A DNA stretch of 9,805 bases from Kiloniellaceae bacterium (GTDB lineage Bacteria; Pseudomonadota; Alphaproteobacteria; Kiloniellales; Kiloniellaceae): NCBI GenBank assembly GCA_028280915.1, contig JANQKX010000472.1, positions 1 through 9,805 of the forward strand, written 5' to 3'. A program made the translations under genes and the position numbers. Under the pieces are notes generated by a model. That model was not told the origin of the DNA and ran no database searches. It saw only the letters and a program-made list of their open reading frames with translations. Below, in pieces: positions 1 to 8,451 of this stretch (positions within the stretch are counted from its first letter, which is position 1; each line of letters starts with the position of its first letter).

Positions 1-1
1 G

Positions 2-2140
2 GCCGACCCGGCCTTTCTCCTTCAGCCGGCCACGGCCGAGGGGCCGCCGGCCGGGCTGTTTTTTCACAGCGGCGAAAACGGCAAGGCTTATGAGGCGCCC
101 CGGCTCGGCACCGATGTGGACATCACCGTCAACGGGATGGTTCAACGGGCCCAAGTCCGGCAGGTCTTCGAAAACCCGACCGACGCCTGGCTGGAAGCCA
201 CCTATGTCTTTCCCCTGCCCGAGGGCTCCGCGGTGGACCGCCTGCTCATGGATATCGACGGGCGGCGGATCGATGGGGTGATCATGGAAAAGGCGGAGGC
301 ACAAAAGGCCTTCGACGCGGCCAGCGATGCCGGGCAGCAGGCCAGTTTGCTATCCTCCGAACGGCCCAATGTCTTCATCTCCGCGGTCGCCAACATCCCG
401 CCCCGCGGCCGGGTCGCCATCACCATCGAGTACCAGGATCAAGCCGCTTACGAAGACGGCCTGTTTTCCCTGCGCTTTCCCATGGTGGTGGCCCCGCGCT
501 ACACGCCACCAGCCGAGCCCCCCGTTGAAGGTCCGGCCACCCTGGCCAGCGCCGGCCCAGGCGCAGTGGGCCGCGACCTCTTCGGGCCCGTCACCGATCC
601 GGACGGTCCGGCCGGCAGCGAAAATCAAAACCCGCTTAGCCTGCGCGTTGCCTTAAATCCCGGGGTGCCCCTGACCGAGATCGACAGCCCCAGCCACGAC
701 GTGCGGATCGAGACCGGCCCGGACGACACCCACGTCCTCACCCTCTCCGCCGGCCAGGTTTCCGCCAACAAGGACTTTGTCCTGCAGTGGCGGCCCGTCG
801 CCAGCAACGCCCCTCAAGCCGCCCTCTTCGCCGAGGAGGTGGACGGCGCCAGCTACCTCATGGGCATGATCCTGCCCGCCGCCGATCCCGAAGCAACCCA
901 AAACGAGACGGGCCAATCGGCCCCGGCCCTGGCCCGGGAGGTGATTTTCGTCATCGACAGCTCCGGCTCCATGTTCGGCGATTCCATGGACCAGGCCAAG
1001 GCGGCCCTGCTGCAGGCCCTCAAGCTCTTGGGTCCCGACGACCGTTTCAACATCATTCAGTTCGCCGACACCACGGCGGCGCTCTTTCCCCGCGCCCGGC
1101 CGGCCACCCGTCAAAATCTGACCAGCGCCTGGTACTACATCAGGGCCCTGGAAGCCGAGGGGGGCACCCAAATGGCGCCGGCCCTGGATCTGGCCCTCGC
1201 CAACGCCGGCGACGGAGACCACTTGCGTCAGGTCGTTTTCATCACCGATGGCGCCGTCTCCAACGAAATGGACCTGTTCCGCCAAACCGCCGCGCAGTTG
1301 AACGGCAGCCGTCTGTTCACCGTCGGCATCGGCTCGGCTCCCAACAGCTATTTCATGCGCAAGGCGGCCCAGGCCGGGCGCGGCACCTTCACCTACATCG
1401 GCGACCTGAGCCAGGTCGAAGACCACATGGGACGACTCTTTGCCAAGATGGCCGCCCCCGCCCTGACCGACATTTCCCTCGCCTGGCCCGACAGCCTGGC
1501 CCCGCAGGCGCAGGCCTTTCCCGCGCCGCTGCCCGACCTCTACCAAGGTCAGCCGGTCACCTTCACCGCCAAGATCCCCAATCTGGCCTTGCGGGACTTG
1601 GCGGGCGTGCTCACCGTCACTGGCCATCGCGGGTCCGGCGCCTGGCAAAACACCCTGGACCTGGGCGCGCAAAAAGACGCCCCCGGCGTCGCCGCCCTCT
1701 GGGCCCGGGCCAAGCTGACCCAAATCGAAGACGGCCTGATCGAGGGCCGGGCGGCGCAGAACGTGCGGGCCGAAGCCCTTGAAGTGGCCCTCACCCACCA
1801 ATTGGTGACACGATACACCAGCCTGGTGGCCATCGATGCCGAGCTGGTCCGCCCGCAAGACGGGGAGACGGACAGCCAGAAGATCCCCCGCGCCCTGCCG
1901 GAAGGTTGGGACTACGACAAGGTTTTTGGCGCCGCCGGGCTGTCCGGCGCGGCGGGTCAAGCCATGCCCCTGCGCGAACTGCCGCCCGGCCTGTTGCAGA
2001 AAACCGCCGCCGGCAACCCGGTGCACCTGCCCCAAGGCGCCACCCCGGGGCCCTTCCTGCTGGTCAGCGGATTGATCGCCTTGAACCTGGGCCTGGTGTT
2101 GCTGATCCTGTTCCGCCACGGGCAGCCCAAGCCGGCTTAG
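2..2140 (+). CDS. VIT and VWA domain sortase-anchored surface protein (5' end outside window)
   Basis: The reading frame is open from the first complete codon, so the true start and any signal peptide lie left of the window; the GTG at 116 is internal. Numbering from the first visible residue, a VIT (vault / inter-alpha-trypsin) domain spans roughly 33-165. A von Willebrand A domain follows, with a complete metal-ion-dependent adhesion site: DSSGS at 319-323, Thr389 in GGT, and Asp416 in ITDG. The C-terminus has an LPQGA sorting motif (676-680), a hydrophobic segment of about 20 residues (about 685-705) and a short tail with R, H and K ending at 712. This layout matches the family known as marine proteobacterial sortase target protein, usually the only sortase substrate in its genome. 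The sortase gene follows 8 bases downstream, so the two are almost certainly co-transcribed. Inference: an envelope-anchored, metal-dependent binding protein; the ligand is unknown. Confidence in the family is high. Confidence 0.93.
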   Translation, partial: ADPAFLLQPATAEGPPAGLFFHSGENGKAYEAPRLGTDVDITVNGMVQRAQVRQVFENPTDAWLEATYVFPLPEGSAVDRLLMDIDGRRIDGVIMEKAEAQKAFDAASDAGQQASLLSSERPNVFISAVANIPPRGRVAITIEYQDQAAYEDGLFSLRFPMVVAPRYTPPAEPPVEGPATLASAGPGAVGRDLFGPVTDPDGPAGSENQNPLSLRVALNPGVPLTEIDSPSHDVRIETGPDDTHVLTLSAGQVSANKDFVLQWRPVASNAPQAALFAEEVDGASYLMGMILPAADPEATQNETGQSAPALAREVIFVIDSSGSMFGDSMDQAKAALLQALKLLGPDDRFNIIQFADTTAALFPRARPATRQNLTSAWYYIRALEAEGGTQMAPALDLALANAGDGDHLRQVVFITDGAVSNEMDLFRQTAAQLNGSRLFTVGIGSAPNSYFMRKAAQAGRGTFTYIGDLSQVEDHMGRLFAKMAAPALTDISLAWPDSLAPQAQAFPAPLPDLYQGQPVTFTAKIPNLALRDLAGVLTVTGHRGSGAWQNTLDLGAQKDAPGVAALWARAKLTQIEDGLIEGRAAQNVRAEALEVALTHQLVTRYTSLVAIDAELVRPQDGETDSQKIPRALPEGWDYDKVFGAAGLSGAAGQAMPLRELPPGLLQKTAAGNPVHLPQGATPGPFLLVSGLIALNLGLVLLILFRHGQPKPA

Positions 2141-2148
2141 GGCTCATC

Positions 2149-2739
2149 ATGTCCCCTATCTATGGGAAGCGGCGCAGGGTCCTCTTGATCCTGGCCGGCC
2201 TCTTGATCGCCGTGGGCTGCTGGCAGCTAGGGCAATCGGCCTATCTGCACGGCAAGGCCTGGCTGGCCCAGCGCCTGCTGTCCCAAGCCTGGGCGGAGAC
2301 CCTGACGGGTCAGCAGCAGGTGCGGCCCTGGCCCTGGGCGGACGCCTGGCCCGTGGCGCGCCTGTCGGTCCCGGATCTCGCCGTGGATCAGATCGTGCTC
2401 TCCAACGCCTCGGGCCGCAGCCTTGCTTTCGCGCCGGGGCATGTGATCGGCACGGCCCGGCCGGGCGCGGCGGGGCACATTCTGATCGGCGGCCACCGGG
2501 ACACCCACTTCGCGTTTTTGGCCGATCTGGCACCGGGCATGGAAGTCCGCCTGCAAGATGCCCAGGGGCAGTGGCGCAGCTACCGCATCGATCACCGCAT
2601 GGTCCTGGACCACCGCTCCGCCCGCCTGGCCACCAGCGGCGCCCCGTCCCGCCTCACCCTGGTCACCTGCTATCCCTTCGACGCGCTCAGGCCCGGCGGC
2701 CCCTTGCGCTTCCTGGCCACCGCTGCCGCGGCGGAGTAG
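2149..2739 (+). CDS. Class-GN (marine proteobacterial) sortase
   Basis: The 196-residue protein has a basic N-terminus (KRRR at 7-10) and one hydrophobic segment (about 11-29), giving an N-in membrane anchor with the catalytic domain outside the cytoplasm. The sortase triad is readable: His116 in GGHRDTH, Cys174 in LTLVTCYPF (the TLxTC motif) and Arg187 in GGPLRF. Family knowledge: sortases cleave an LPxT-like motif and transfer the substrate through a Cys thioester. In proteobacteria this subclass sits next to a VIT/VWA substrate, as it does here. The ATG at 2149 is chosen because it directly precedes the basic and hydrophobic anchor; the frame extends further upstream but only within the preceding gene. 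A weak AGGG overlapping the upstream stop codon could serve as ribosome binding site, consistent with translational coupling. The acceptor nucleophile on the cell surface is not known. Confidence 0.93.
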   Translation: MSPIYGKRRRVLLILAGLLIAVGCWQLGQSAYLHGKAWLAQRLLSQAWAETLTGQQQVRPWPWADAWPVARLSVPDLAVDQIVLSNASGRSLAFAPGHVIGTARPGAAGHILIGGHRDTHFAFLADLAPGMEVRLQDAQGQWRSYRIDHRMVLDHRSARLATSGAPSRLTLVTCYPFDALRPGGPLRFLATAAAAE

Positions 2740-2749
2740 CGCCCAGACA

Positions 2750-3856
2750 CTAGCCGAAGGACGCCACGGGCGCGCCGAAAAGGCTCTCATCGGGTGACAC
2801 GCCCAGGCCCGGTCCTTGCGGCAAGTTGATGTGGCCCTCGTCGATTTTCACACCGCCCTCGGGATTATAGTGTCCCTCAATATAGGGCTGGGCGATCCAG
2901 ACCCCTTCCAGCAACCGCGGCTGCACGGTGGCCGCCAGATGCACGCAAGCGGCGGCGATGATGTCGCCGCCCCAGCTGTCGTCGCAGGTGTGGCGCAGGT
3001 TGCGGGCCGCGCAGAGGTCCCGAAAGGCCGACATGGGCTGCAATCCGCCCAGGCGGGTGAGTTTCATGCCAAAGCCGTCCACCAGTCCCGTGCCCATGGC
3101 CGAAATTGCAGTCGCCAGATCCACGGCATTTTCGTCCATGTACAGGGGGTGGCCCAATTGGGACCGAATCTGGCGCAGCTCTTCCAGGCTGTTGCAGGGC
3201 TGCTCCAGGACAAAGGGAACCGCCTGGCAGGCGCGGCTGAGGCGCAAGGTATCGCCCGTGGTCAGGCCCCGGTTGCCGTCCACCGCCAGACGGACCCCGC
3301 GATCCTTCACCTTTTCCCAGACCTTCCGGACGACGGCCACATCGATCTCCACATCGCGGCCGCCCACCTTGATCTGCAGGCGCGGATAGCCTTCGCCGCA
3401 TTTTTCCTGGGCCATCCGGACGGTGTCGTCGGGCGCGGCAATGCCCAGGGCGTAGTAGGACGGCACCCGCTGGGCAGCCGCTCCGCCAAGCAAGTCGGCC
3501 ACGCCCAGGCCCAAGTGCCTGCCCAGCGCGTCAAACGCGGCGATGTCCAACGCGGCCTTGGCGTAGTTGTGCCCGTTCAGCAAGCCGTCCATTTTGCGCT
3601 GGAGCGTCAGGGGCAGAACCTCCGTACCGACCAGGCCGGGCGCCATCTCGGCGATGGCCGCCACCGCGCCGCCGCTATGGGCCGCCGCATAAGTGGGGCC
3701 CAGGGGACAGGTTTCCCCCCAGCCCACAAGGCCCCCGTCGGTGACGATCTTGACCAGCACCGTGCGCAGCGCCCGGATTTCCGCCCGGGCCATGGTATAG
3801 GCGCGGCCTTTGACCGGCAGCTCGTGCTGAAACAGGTGGATCTCTTTGATGATCAA
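2750..3856 (-). CDS. Enolase-superfamily enzyme, 4-hydroxyproline betaine epimerase / cis-3-hydroxyproline dehydratase-like
   Basis: This is a 368-residue member of the mandelate racemase / muconate lactonizing group. The N-terminal capping domain spans about 1-125 and a TIM barrel follows. Visible catalytic features are Lys163 (LQIKVGG) and Lys265 (GMKLTRLGG) as the two acid/base lysines, and metal ligands Asp193 (AVDGN), Glu218 (LEQP) and Asp241 (MDEN). A CDDSWGG block lies at 291-297 and Trp320 is in EGVW. From memory, Lys163, Lys265 and Trp320 match the numbering of HpbD, where the Trp packs against the betaine ammonium. The C-terminal run ending in DESLFGAPVASFG is also very HpbD-like. 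The relative cis-3-hydroxy-L-proline dehydratase is an alternative. The start is a TTG, 4 bases after the stop of the upstream dioxygenase gene, because the family N-terminus (IHLFQHELPV) begins right there and no ATG is available before Met22. It ends 10 bases from the convergent sortase gene. The substrate is inferred, not shown. Confidence 0.88.
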   Translation of the reverse strand: MIIKEIHLFQHELPVKGRAYTMARAEIRALRTVLVKIVTDGGLVGWGETCPLGPTYAAAHSGGAVAAIAEMAPGLVGTEVLPLTLQRKMDGLLNGHNYAKAALDIAAFDALGRHLGLGVADLLGGAAAQRVPSYYALGIAAPDDTVRMAQEKCGEGYPRLQIKVGGRDVEIDVAVVRKVWEKVKDRGVRLAVDGNRGLTTGDTLRLSRACQAVPFVLEQPCNSLEELRQIRSQLGHPLYMDENAVDLATAISAMGTGLVDGFGMKLTRLGGLQPMSAFRDLCAARNLRHTCDDSWGGDIIAAACVHLAATVQPRLLEGVWIAQPYIEGHYNPEGGVKIDEGHINLPQGPGLGVSPDESLFGAPVASFG

Positions 3857-3860
3857 GAAT

Positions 3861-4691
3861 TCAACCCGCGCCGGAGCCGTCCCGGATCACCGGAAACAGC
3901 ACGCTGTCCAGGGGATCGCCGGGCTTGAGGGTGCATTCCGGAAAGCTCAGGAACGGCGGCGACATCTCGCCCTTGCGAATGACGAAGCGGGCATCGTCGC
4001 CGGTCCAGCGGAAGGACACGGCCCGGCGCCAGGTATCGGCCGAGGCATTGCCCGGCGCCCCGTGCACGGTGCGGAAATGGAAGGCCGCGCAGTCCCCCGG
4101 CTCCAGCCCGAAAGAGACGATATCATAGTCGTCCCGCGCCCCTTCGATATCGGGAATGGTCTCGAAGCCCGCGTCTTCCCGGTCATAGTCCACGCCGATG
4201 AACTTGGTGGGCGTGAACCAGCGCTCCCACTTGTGGGAGCCGCGGACGAACTCCACCGCCCGCGCCTGGGGCACCGGGTCCAAGGGGATCCACAGGCTCA
4301 CGTTGTCGTTGCCCTCGACGCAGTAGTAGGGCTGATCGTGGTGCCAGGGCGTGCGTTCCTGGGTCCCCGGCTCCTTGACCACCACGTGCTCGTGAAACAG
4401 GTTGACCTTGTTCGAGCCCATCAGGGCACCGGCAATGTCGGCGGCCGGCGAGTTGCGGGCGAAGTCCTCGTACTCGGCAATGCGCCGCCAGTTGCAATAA
4501 TCGCCGAAAAAATGCCCCGGCTTGCCTTCCGGCGTGTATTCCCGACGGTGAGTCCCCGGGTCCGCCATATTCTTTTCCAGCCCCCGGCGCAGGGTCTCGA
4601 TCCAATCCGCCGTGAAGGCGCCGCGCAGGACCGTCACCCCGTCGCGCTGAAAGTCGTCGTTCCGCGCCTGTGTCACGCAATCCGGCACCAT
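3861..4691 (-). CDS. Phytanoyl-CoA dioxygenase (PhyH) family Fe(II)/2-oxoglutarate oxygenase
   Basis: The 276-residue cytoplasmic enzyme has the double-stranded beta-helix iron site: His117-x-Asp119 (WHHDQP) and distal His210 (RTVHGAPGN). Arg223 (or Arg222) about 13 residues later is the likely 2-oxoglutarate carboxylate ligand. The stretch VSLWIPLDP (131-139) is typical of PhyH proteins. Family knowledge: such enzymes hydroxylate or oxidatively demethylate small acids, amino acids and betaines using O2 and 2-oxoglutarate. The start is the ATG at 4691, which follows AAGGTGG with a 5-base spacer. The frame remains open upstream to 4919, but that extension is Cys/Arg-rich, unlike the family, and would run across the divergent control region. 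It is first gene of a two-gene minus-strand unit with the HpbD-like enzyme. Acting on the same modified proline or betaine substrate is an inference from this pairing; no substrate can be assigned from sequence. Confidence 0.9.
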   Translation of the reverse strand: MVPDCVTQARNDDFQRDGVTVLRGAFTADWIETLRRGLEKNMADPGTHRREYTPEGKPGHFFGDYCNWRRIAEYEDFARNSPAADIAGALMGSNKVNLFHEHVVVKEPGTQERTPWHHDQPYYCVEGNDNVSLWIPLDPVPQARAVEFVRGSHKWERWFTPTKFIGVDYDREDAGFETIPDIEGARDDYDIVSFGLEPGDCAAFHFRTVHGAPGNASADTWRRAVSFRWTGDDARFVIRKGEMSPPFLSFPECTLKPGDPLDSVLFPVIRDGSGAG

Positions 4692-4696
4692 GGCGC

Positions 4697-4703
4697 CCAC
4701 CTT
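4697..4703 (-). promoter_or_regulatory. Ribosome binding site of the PhyH-family gene
   Basis: On the minus strand AAGGTGG ends 5 bases before the ATG at 4691. It is the only good Shine-Dalgarno match near any candidate start of this frame, and it decides against the 76-residue longer reading. Confidence 0.7.
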
Positions 4704-4735
4704 ATATTTCCTAAACTTGGGGCAAGACTGGACGG

Positions 4736-4760
4736 TTTCCCGCCAATTTGCCAGGGGAAA
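4736..4760. promoter_or_regulatory. Inverted repeat TTTCCC / GGGAAA near the PhyH start
   Basis: TTTCCC at 4736-4741 is mirrored by GGGAAA at 4755-4760 with a 13-base AT-richer spacer. It lies 45-69 bases upstream of the PhyH start codon, a position suitable for a transcription factor. This is a candidate site only. Confidence 0.35.
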
Positions 4761-4762
4761 GG

Positions 4763-4906
4763 CCCGCGCCAGGGCAGGGCACCGGGAGTCGAAAGCACGG
4801 CGGCACGGCAAGGCCTGGAAAGAGTGACAAAGCGACCGGCAGAAGGTAACACTTTCCCAACCGCATCCCCCGCCACGGGAGGCGGTTTCAGTTTCCCGCG
4901 CCAGGG
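4763..4906. repeat. Pair of 12-base direct repeats in the divergent region
   Basis: The word CCCGCGCCAGGG occurs exactly at 4763-4774 and again at 4895-4906, a 132-base offset. The second copy overlaps the inverted repeat at 4893-4908. In GC-rich DNA a 12-base exact repeat within 250 bases can be coincidental, but its place between two divergent promoters makes an operator role possible. Confidence 0.45.
4824..4852 (+). promoter_or_regulatory. Possible sigma-70 promoter of the DapA-like gene
   Basis: GTGACA at 4824-4829 (five of six matches to TTGACA) is followed after 17 bases by TAACAC at 4847-4852, a weak -10. A start near 4859 would give a leader of about 75 bases holding the TTCCC/GGGAA dyad. 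The -10 match is poor, so this is tentative. Confidence 0.25.
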
Positions 4907-4908
4907 AA
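4893..4908. promoter_or_regulatory. Inverted repeat TTCCC-N6-GGGAA near the DapA-like start
   Basis: TTCCC (4893-4897) and GGGAA (4904-4908) form a perfect 5-base dyad with a 6-base spacer, ending 26 bases before the ATG of the DapA-like gene. The arms are the same words as in the dyad at 4736-4760, with a shorter spacer. It could be an operator, or an RNA hairpin just upstream of the ribosome binding site. Confidence 0.35.
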
Positions 4909-4921
4909 TCGCTTTTCATTT

Positions 4922-4926
4922 GGGAG
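4922..4926 (+). promoter_or_regulatory. Ribosome binding site of the DapA-like gene
   Basis: GGGAG sits 8 bases before the ATG at 4935. It sets the start within a frame that is open far upstream and agrees with where DapA-family similarity begins. Confidence 0.65.
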
Positions 4927-4934
4927 AACGGGCC

Positions 4935-5816
4935 ATGACATCACGCAAACCACTCAAAGGCATCTGCGGGGCGCTTTGTTCACCCTTTGACGACAGCGGC
5001 GAGCAGTTGGACGACGGGCGCCTGCGGGCCTTGATCGATGCCCAGATCGAAGCCGGCGTGCACGGCCTGGTGCTCTGCTCGGGCACCGGCGAGTTCGCTT
5101 ATCTGCGGCCGGAGGAACGGCGCCACATGATCGAGCTGGGCACCCGCCACATCGACGGCCGGGCCGCGTCCATCGCCCACACCTCGGCCACCAATCTGCG
5201 CGATGGCATCGACTTGGCCCGGCACGCCGCCGATTGCGGGGCGGACGCCCTTATGATCCTGCCGCCCTATTTCGAGGGGCCGGACGAAAGCGGGGTCTTC
5301 GCCTTTTACGAAGGCATCGCCCGGGCGGTGGACTGCCCCATCGTGGTCTACAACATTCCCGTCCACTCGGGCTTTGACGTGACCCCCGTCCTCTTCAAGC
5401 GCCTGCTGGAAATCGACAATATCGCCTACATCAAGGACAGCACCGCCGATCTGATGCGCATTCAAGAACTCATCGCCACGGGCGGCAAGGTGCTCAACGG
5501 GGGCGACCCCATCGCCTGCTTCAGCCTGATGGCCGGCGCCGTCGGCTGTATCTGGGGCGCGGTCAACGTCATGCCCCGGGAAACCGTGCGCCTCTACGAA
5601 CTGATCGAAGCCGGCGAGCTCACCGAGGCGCTCTCCCTCTGGCGCAAGATGGCGCCGGCCAACATCCATTTCTGGAGCAACGCCTACATTCCCACCATCA
5701 AGGCGGCCACCAATATGATGGGCTTCGACGTGGGGCCCTGCCGCCAGCCCATCCAACCCCTAACCCCGGCCCAGGAGGACAGCCTGCGCCAGGTGCTCGC
5801 TCCCCTCCAAGCCTAG
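4935..5816 (+). CDS. DapA-family (dihydrodipicolinate synthase-like) Schiff-base lyase
   Basis: The 293-residue protein is the usual family length and a single TIM barrel. The Schiff-base lysine is Lys167 (AYIKDST) and the conserved tyrosine is Tyr139 (VYNIP). Aligned by motif to E. coli DapA the numbering is offset by 6 throughout. That exposes changes in the synthase: the GTTGE motif reads SGTGE (49-53), so Thr44 becomes Gly50; Tyr107 becomes Phe113 (PPYFEGP); and the aspartate-semialdehyde-binding Arg138 becomes His144 (YNIPVHSG). It is therefore unlikely to be the lysine-pathway enzyme. Better alternatives in the superfamily are a deaminase or dehydratase such as pyrroline-4-hydroxy-2-carboxylate deaminase, or an aldolase for a 2-keto acid. 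It is transcribed away from the dioxygenase-epimerase unit across a shared control region, which suggests a common pathway. The family is secure; the reaction is open. Confidence 0.9.
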   Translation: MTSRKPLKGICGALCSPFDDSGEQLDDGRLRALIDAQIEAGVHGLVLCSGTGEFAYLRPEERRHMIELGTRHIDGRAASIAHTSATNLRDGIDLARHAADCGADALMILPPYFEGPDESGVFAFYEGIARAVDCPIVVYNIPVHSGFDVTPVLFKRLLEIDNIAYIKDSTADLMRIQELIATGGKVLNGGDPIACFSLMAGAVGCIWGAVNVMPRETVRLYELIEAGELTEALSLWRKMAPANIHFWSNAYIPTIKAATNMMGFDVGPCRQPIQPLTPAQEDSLRQVLAPLQA

Positions 5817-5891
5817 GCGGCCGGGGATAAGCGGATTGGGCTAGGCGGAGGGGCCTTGGAATCCCCGTTGGAAAGGGGCATATAGTTGCCC
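5817..5891 (+). promoter_or_regulatory. uvrB leader with possible promoter and a Shine-Dalgarno in a hairpin
   Basis: GAAAGGGG at 5871-5878 is a strong Shine-Dalgarno, but it lies 7 bases before a TTG at 5886 and 13 bases before the ATG at 5892. Its GGGG (5875-5878) can pair with CCCC at 5863-5866 around an 8-base loop. TTGGAA at 5856-5861 could be a -35 box, with CATATA (5879-5884) 17 bases later, or TATAGT (5881-5886) 19 bases later, as a -10. In that case transcription would begin close to the ATG. I see no GAAC-N7-GAAC or GTTC-N7-GTTC SOS box of the alphaproteobacterial type. Confidence 0.35.
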
Positions 5892-8051
<2,160 letters not shown>

Positions 8052-8082
8052 TATCGCACCTTAGGCGGGTGACTTTCTCATA

Positions 8083-8451
8083 TCAGGGGCGGGTCGCCTC
8101 GCCATCCCGGCTTTTATAGTCCGGGCAGAGGGCGAGCTGTACCGAATAGAGCGCCCGGGTCAGCCAGGAAGCGGAGGTTTGCAGCTCGATGCCGATGCGG
8201 TCCTGATCCGACCAGACCCGGCGCCCCGTGAGGTGACCGGCCGTGGGATGGTGGAATTCCAGTTTGCGGGCCCGCGGCGCCTGTTCGTCCAGCTGCAGGC
8301 CAAGGCCACCCAGGGAGATGTCCACAATCTCACAGCGATAGGTGCGGCGGCCGGCGCGCATGACCAGGCTAGTGGTCTCCGCGATCGGAAAACGCCGATT
8401 GCGCCGACGGTCTTCCAGCGCCGGCAGGGCGCGGGTCCCGGATGCGGGCAT
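8083..8451 (-). CDS. Single-domain PilZ protein (downstream copy)
   Basis: This is a 122-residue soluble protein with both parts of the c-di-GMP binding signature. Numbered from the chosen Met, RRNRR at 16-20 supplies the RxxxR motif and DISLGG at 44-49 the D/NxSxxG motif. Family knowledge: PilZ domains with both motifs usually bind c-di-GMP and act as effectors for motility, polysaccharide or transcription. There is no other domain, so it would act through a partner. The ATG at 8451 is chosen because GGGG (8461-8458) lies 6 bases before it, whereas the ATG at 8457 directly abuts that GGGG. It is the last gene of a minus-strand run after the cyclase and another PilZ gene, with a 109-base gap before it. 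Target and output are unknown. Confidence 0.85.
   Translation of the reverse strand: MPASGTRALPALEDRRRNRRFPIAETTSLVMRAGRRTYRCEIVDISLGGLGLQLDEQAPRARKLEFHHPTAGHLTGRRVWSDQDRIGIELQTSASWLTRALYSVQLALCPDYKSRDGEATRP

Larger units (their letters stand above)
4692..4934. promoter_or_regulatory. Divergent control region between the PhyH gene and the DapA-like gene
   Basis: This 243-base stretch has no credible gene; both flanking frames are formally open through it, but their translations there do not resemble their families. It must hold promoters for the minus-strand dioxygenase-epimerase unit and the plus-strand lyase. It contains three TTTCCC blocks (4736-4741, 4853-4858, 4892-4897), GGGAAA-type complements, and an exact 12-base direct repeat. 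The pattern is what one expects of a shared regulator binding region for a catabolic divergon, but no regulator gene is in the window and no known operator is recognised. Confidence 0.6.

Noticed and set aside
653..2119. 488-residue open frame on the minus strand inside the VIT/VWA gene
   Set aside because: It is antisense to a gene with clear domains; the translation is Gly/Gln/Val-rich without recognisable motifs, a common shadow in GC-rich DNA.
116..2140. GTG at 116 as the true start of the VIT/VWA gene
   Set aside because: The frame is open to the window edge, and starting here would cut into the VIT domain and leave no signal peptide.
1906..2148. Upstream extension of the sortase frame into the VIT/VWA gene
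   Set aside because: It overlaps the substrate's C-terminus in another frame; the membrane anchor begins right after the ATG at 2149.
2740..2749. Terminator between the convergent sortase and HpbD-like genes
   Set aside because: The gap is only 10 bases and holds no GC stem with a T-tract.
2816..3928. 370-residue open frame on the plus strand opposite the HpbD-like gene
   Set aside because: It is antisense to a strongly conserved enzyme frame, with low-complexity composition and no domain.
4692..4919. 76-residue N-terminal extension of the PhyH protein
   Set aside because: The extension is Cys/Arg-rich and unlike the family; the ATG at 4691 has a good Shine-Dalgarno and fits the usual N-terminus.
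3846..4934. Long upstream extension of the DapA-like frame
   Set aside because: It is antisense to the PhyH gene; DapA-family similarity and a Shine-Dalgarno begin at 4935.
5813..5848. Direct repeat CTAGGCGG (5813-5820 and 5841-5848)
   Set aside because: It is eight bases in GC-rich DNA with the first copy overlapping the stop codon of the lyase gene; probably chance.
5817..5891. SOS box upstream of uvrB
   Set aside because: No GAAC-N7-GAAC or GTTC-N7-GTTC pattern could be found, although uvrB is often SOS-controlled.
8052..8082. Bidirectional terminator between uvrB and the PilZ gene
   Set aside because: Only a four-base CACC/GGTG pairing is visible with no T-run; too weak to call.
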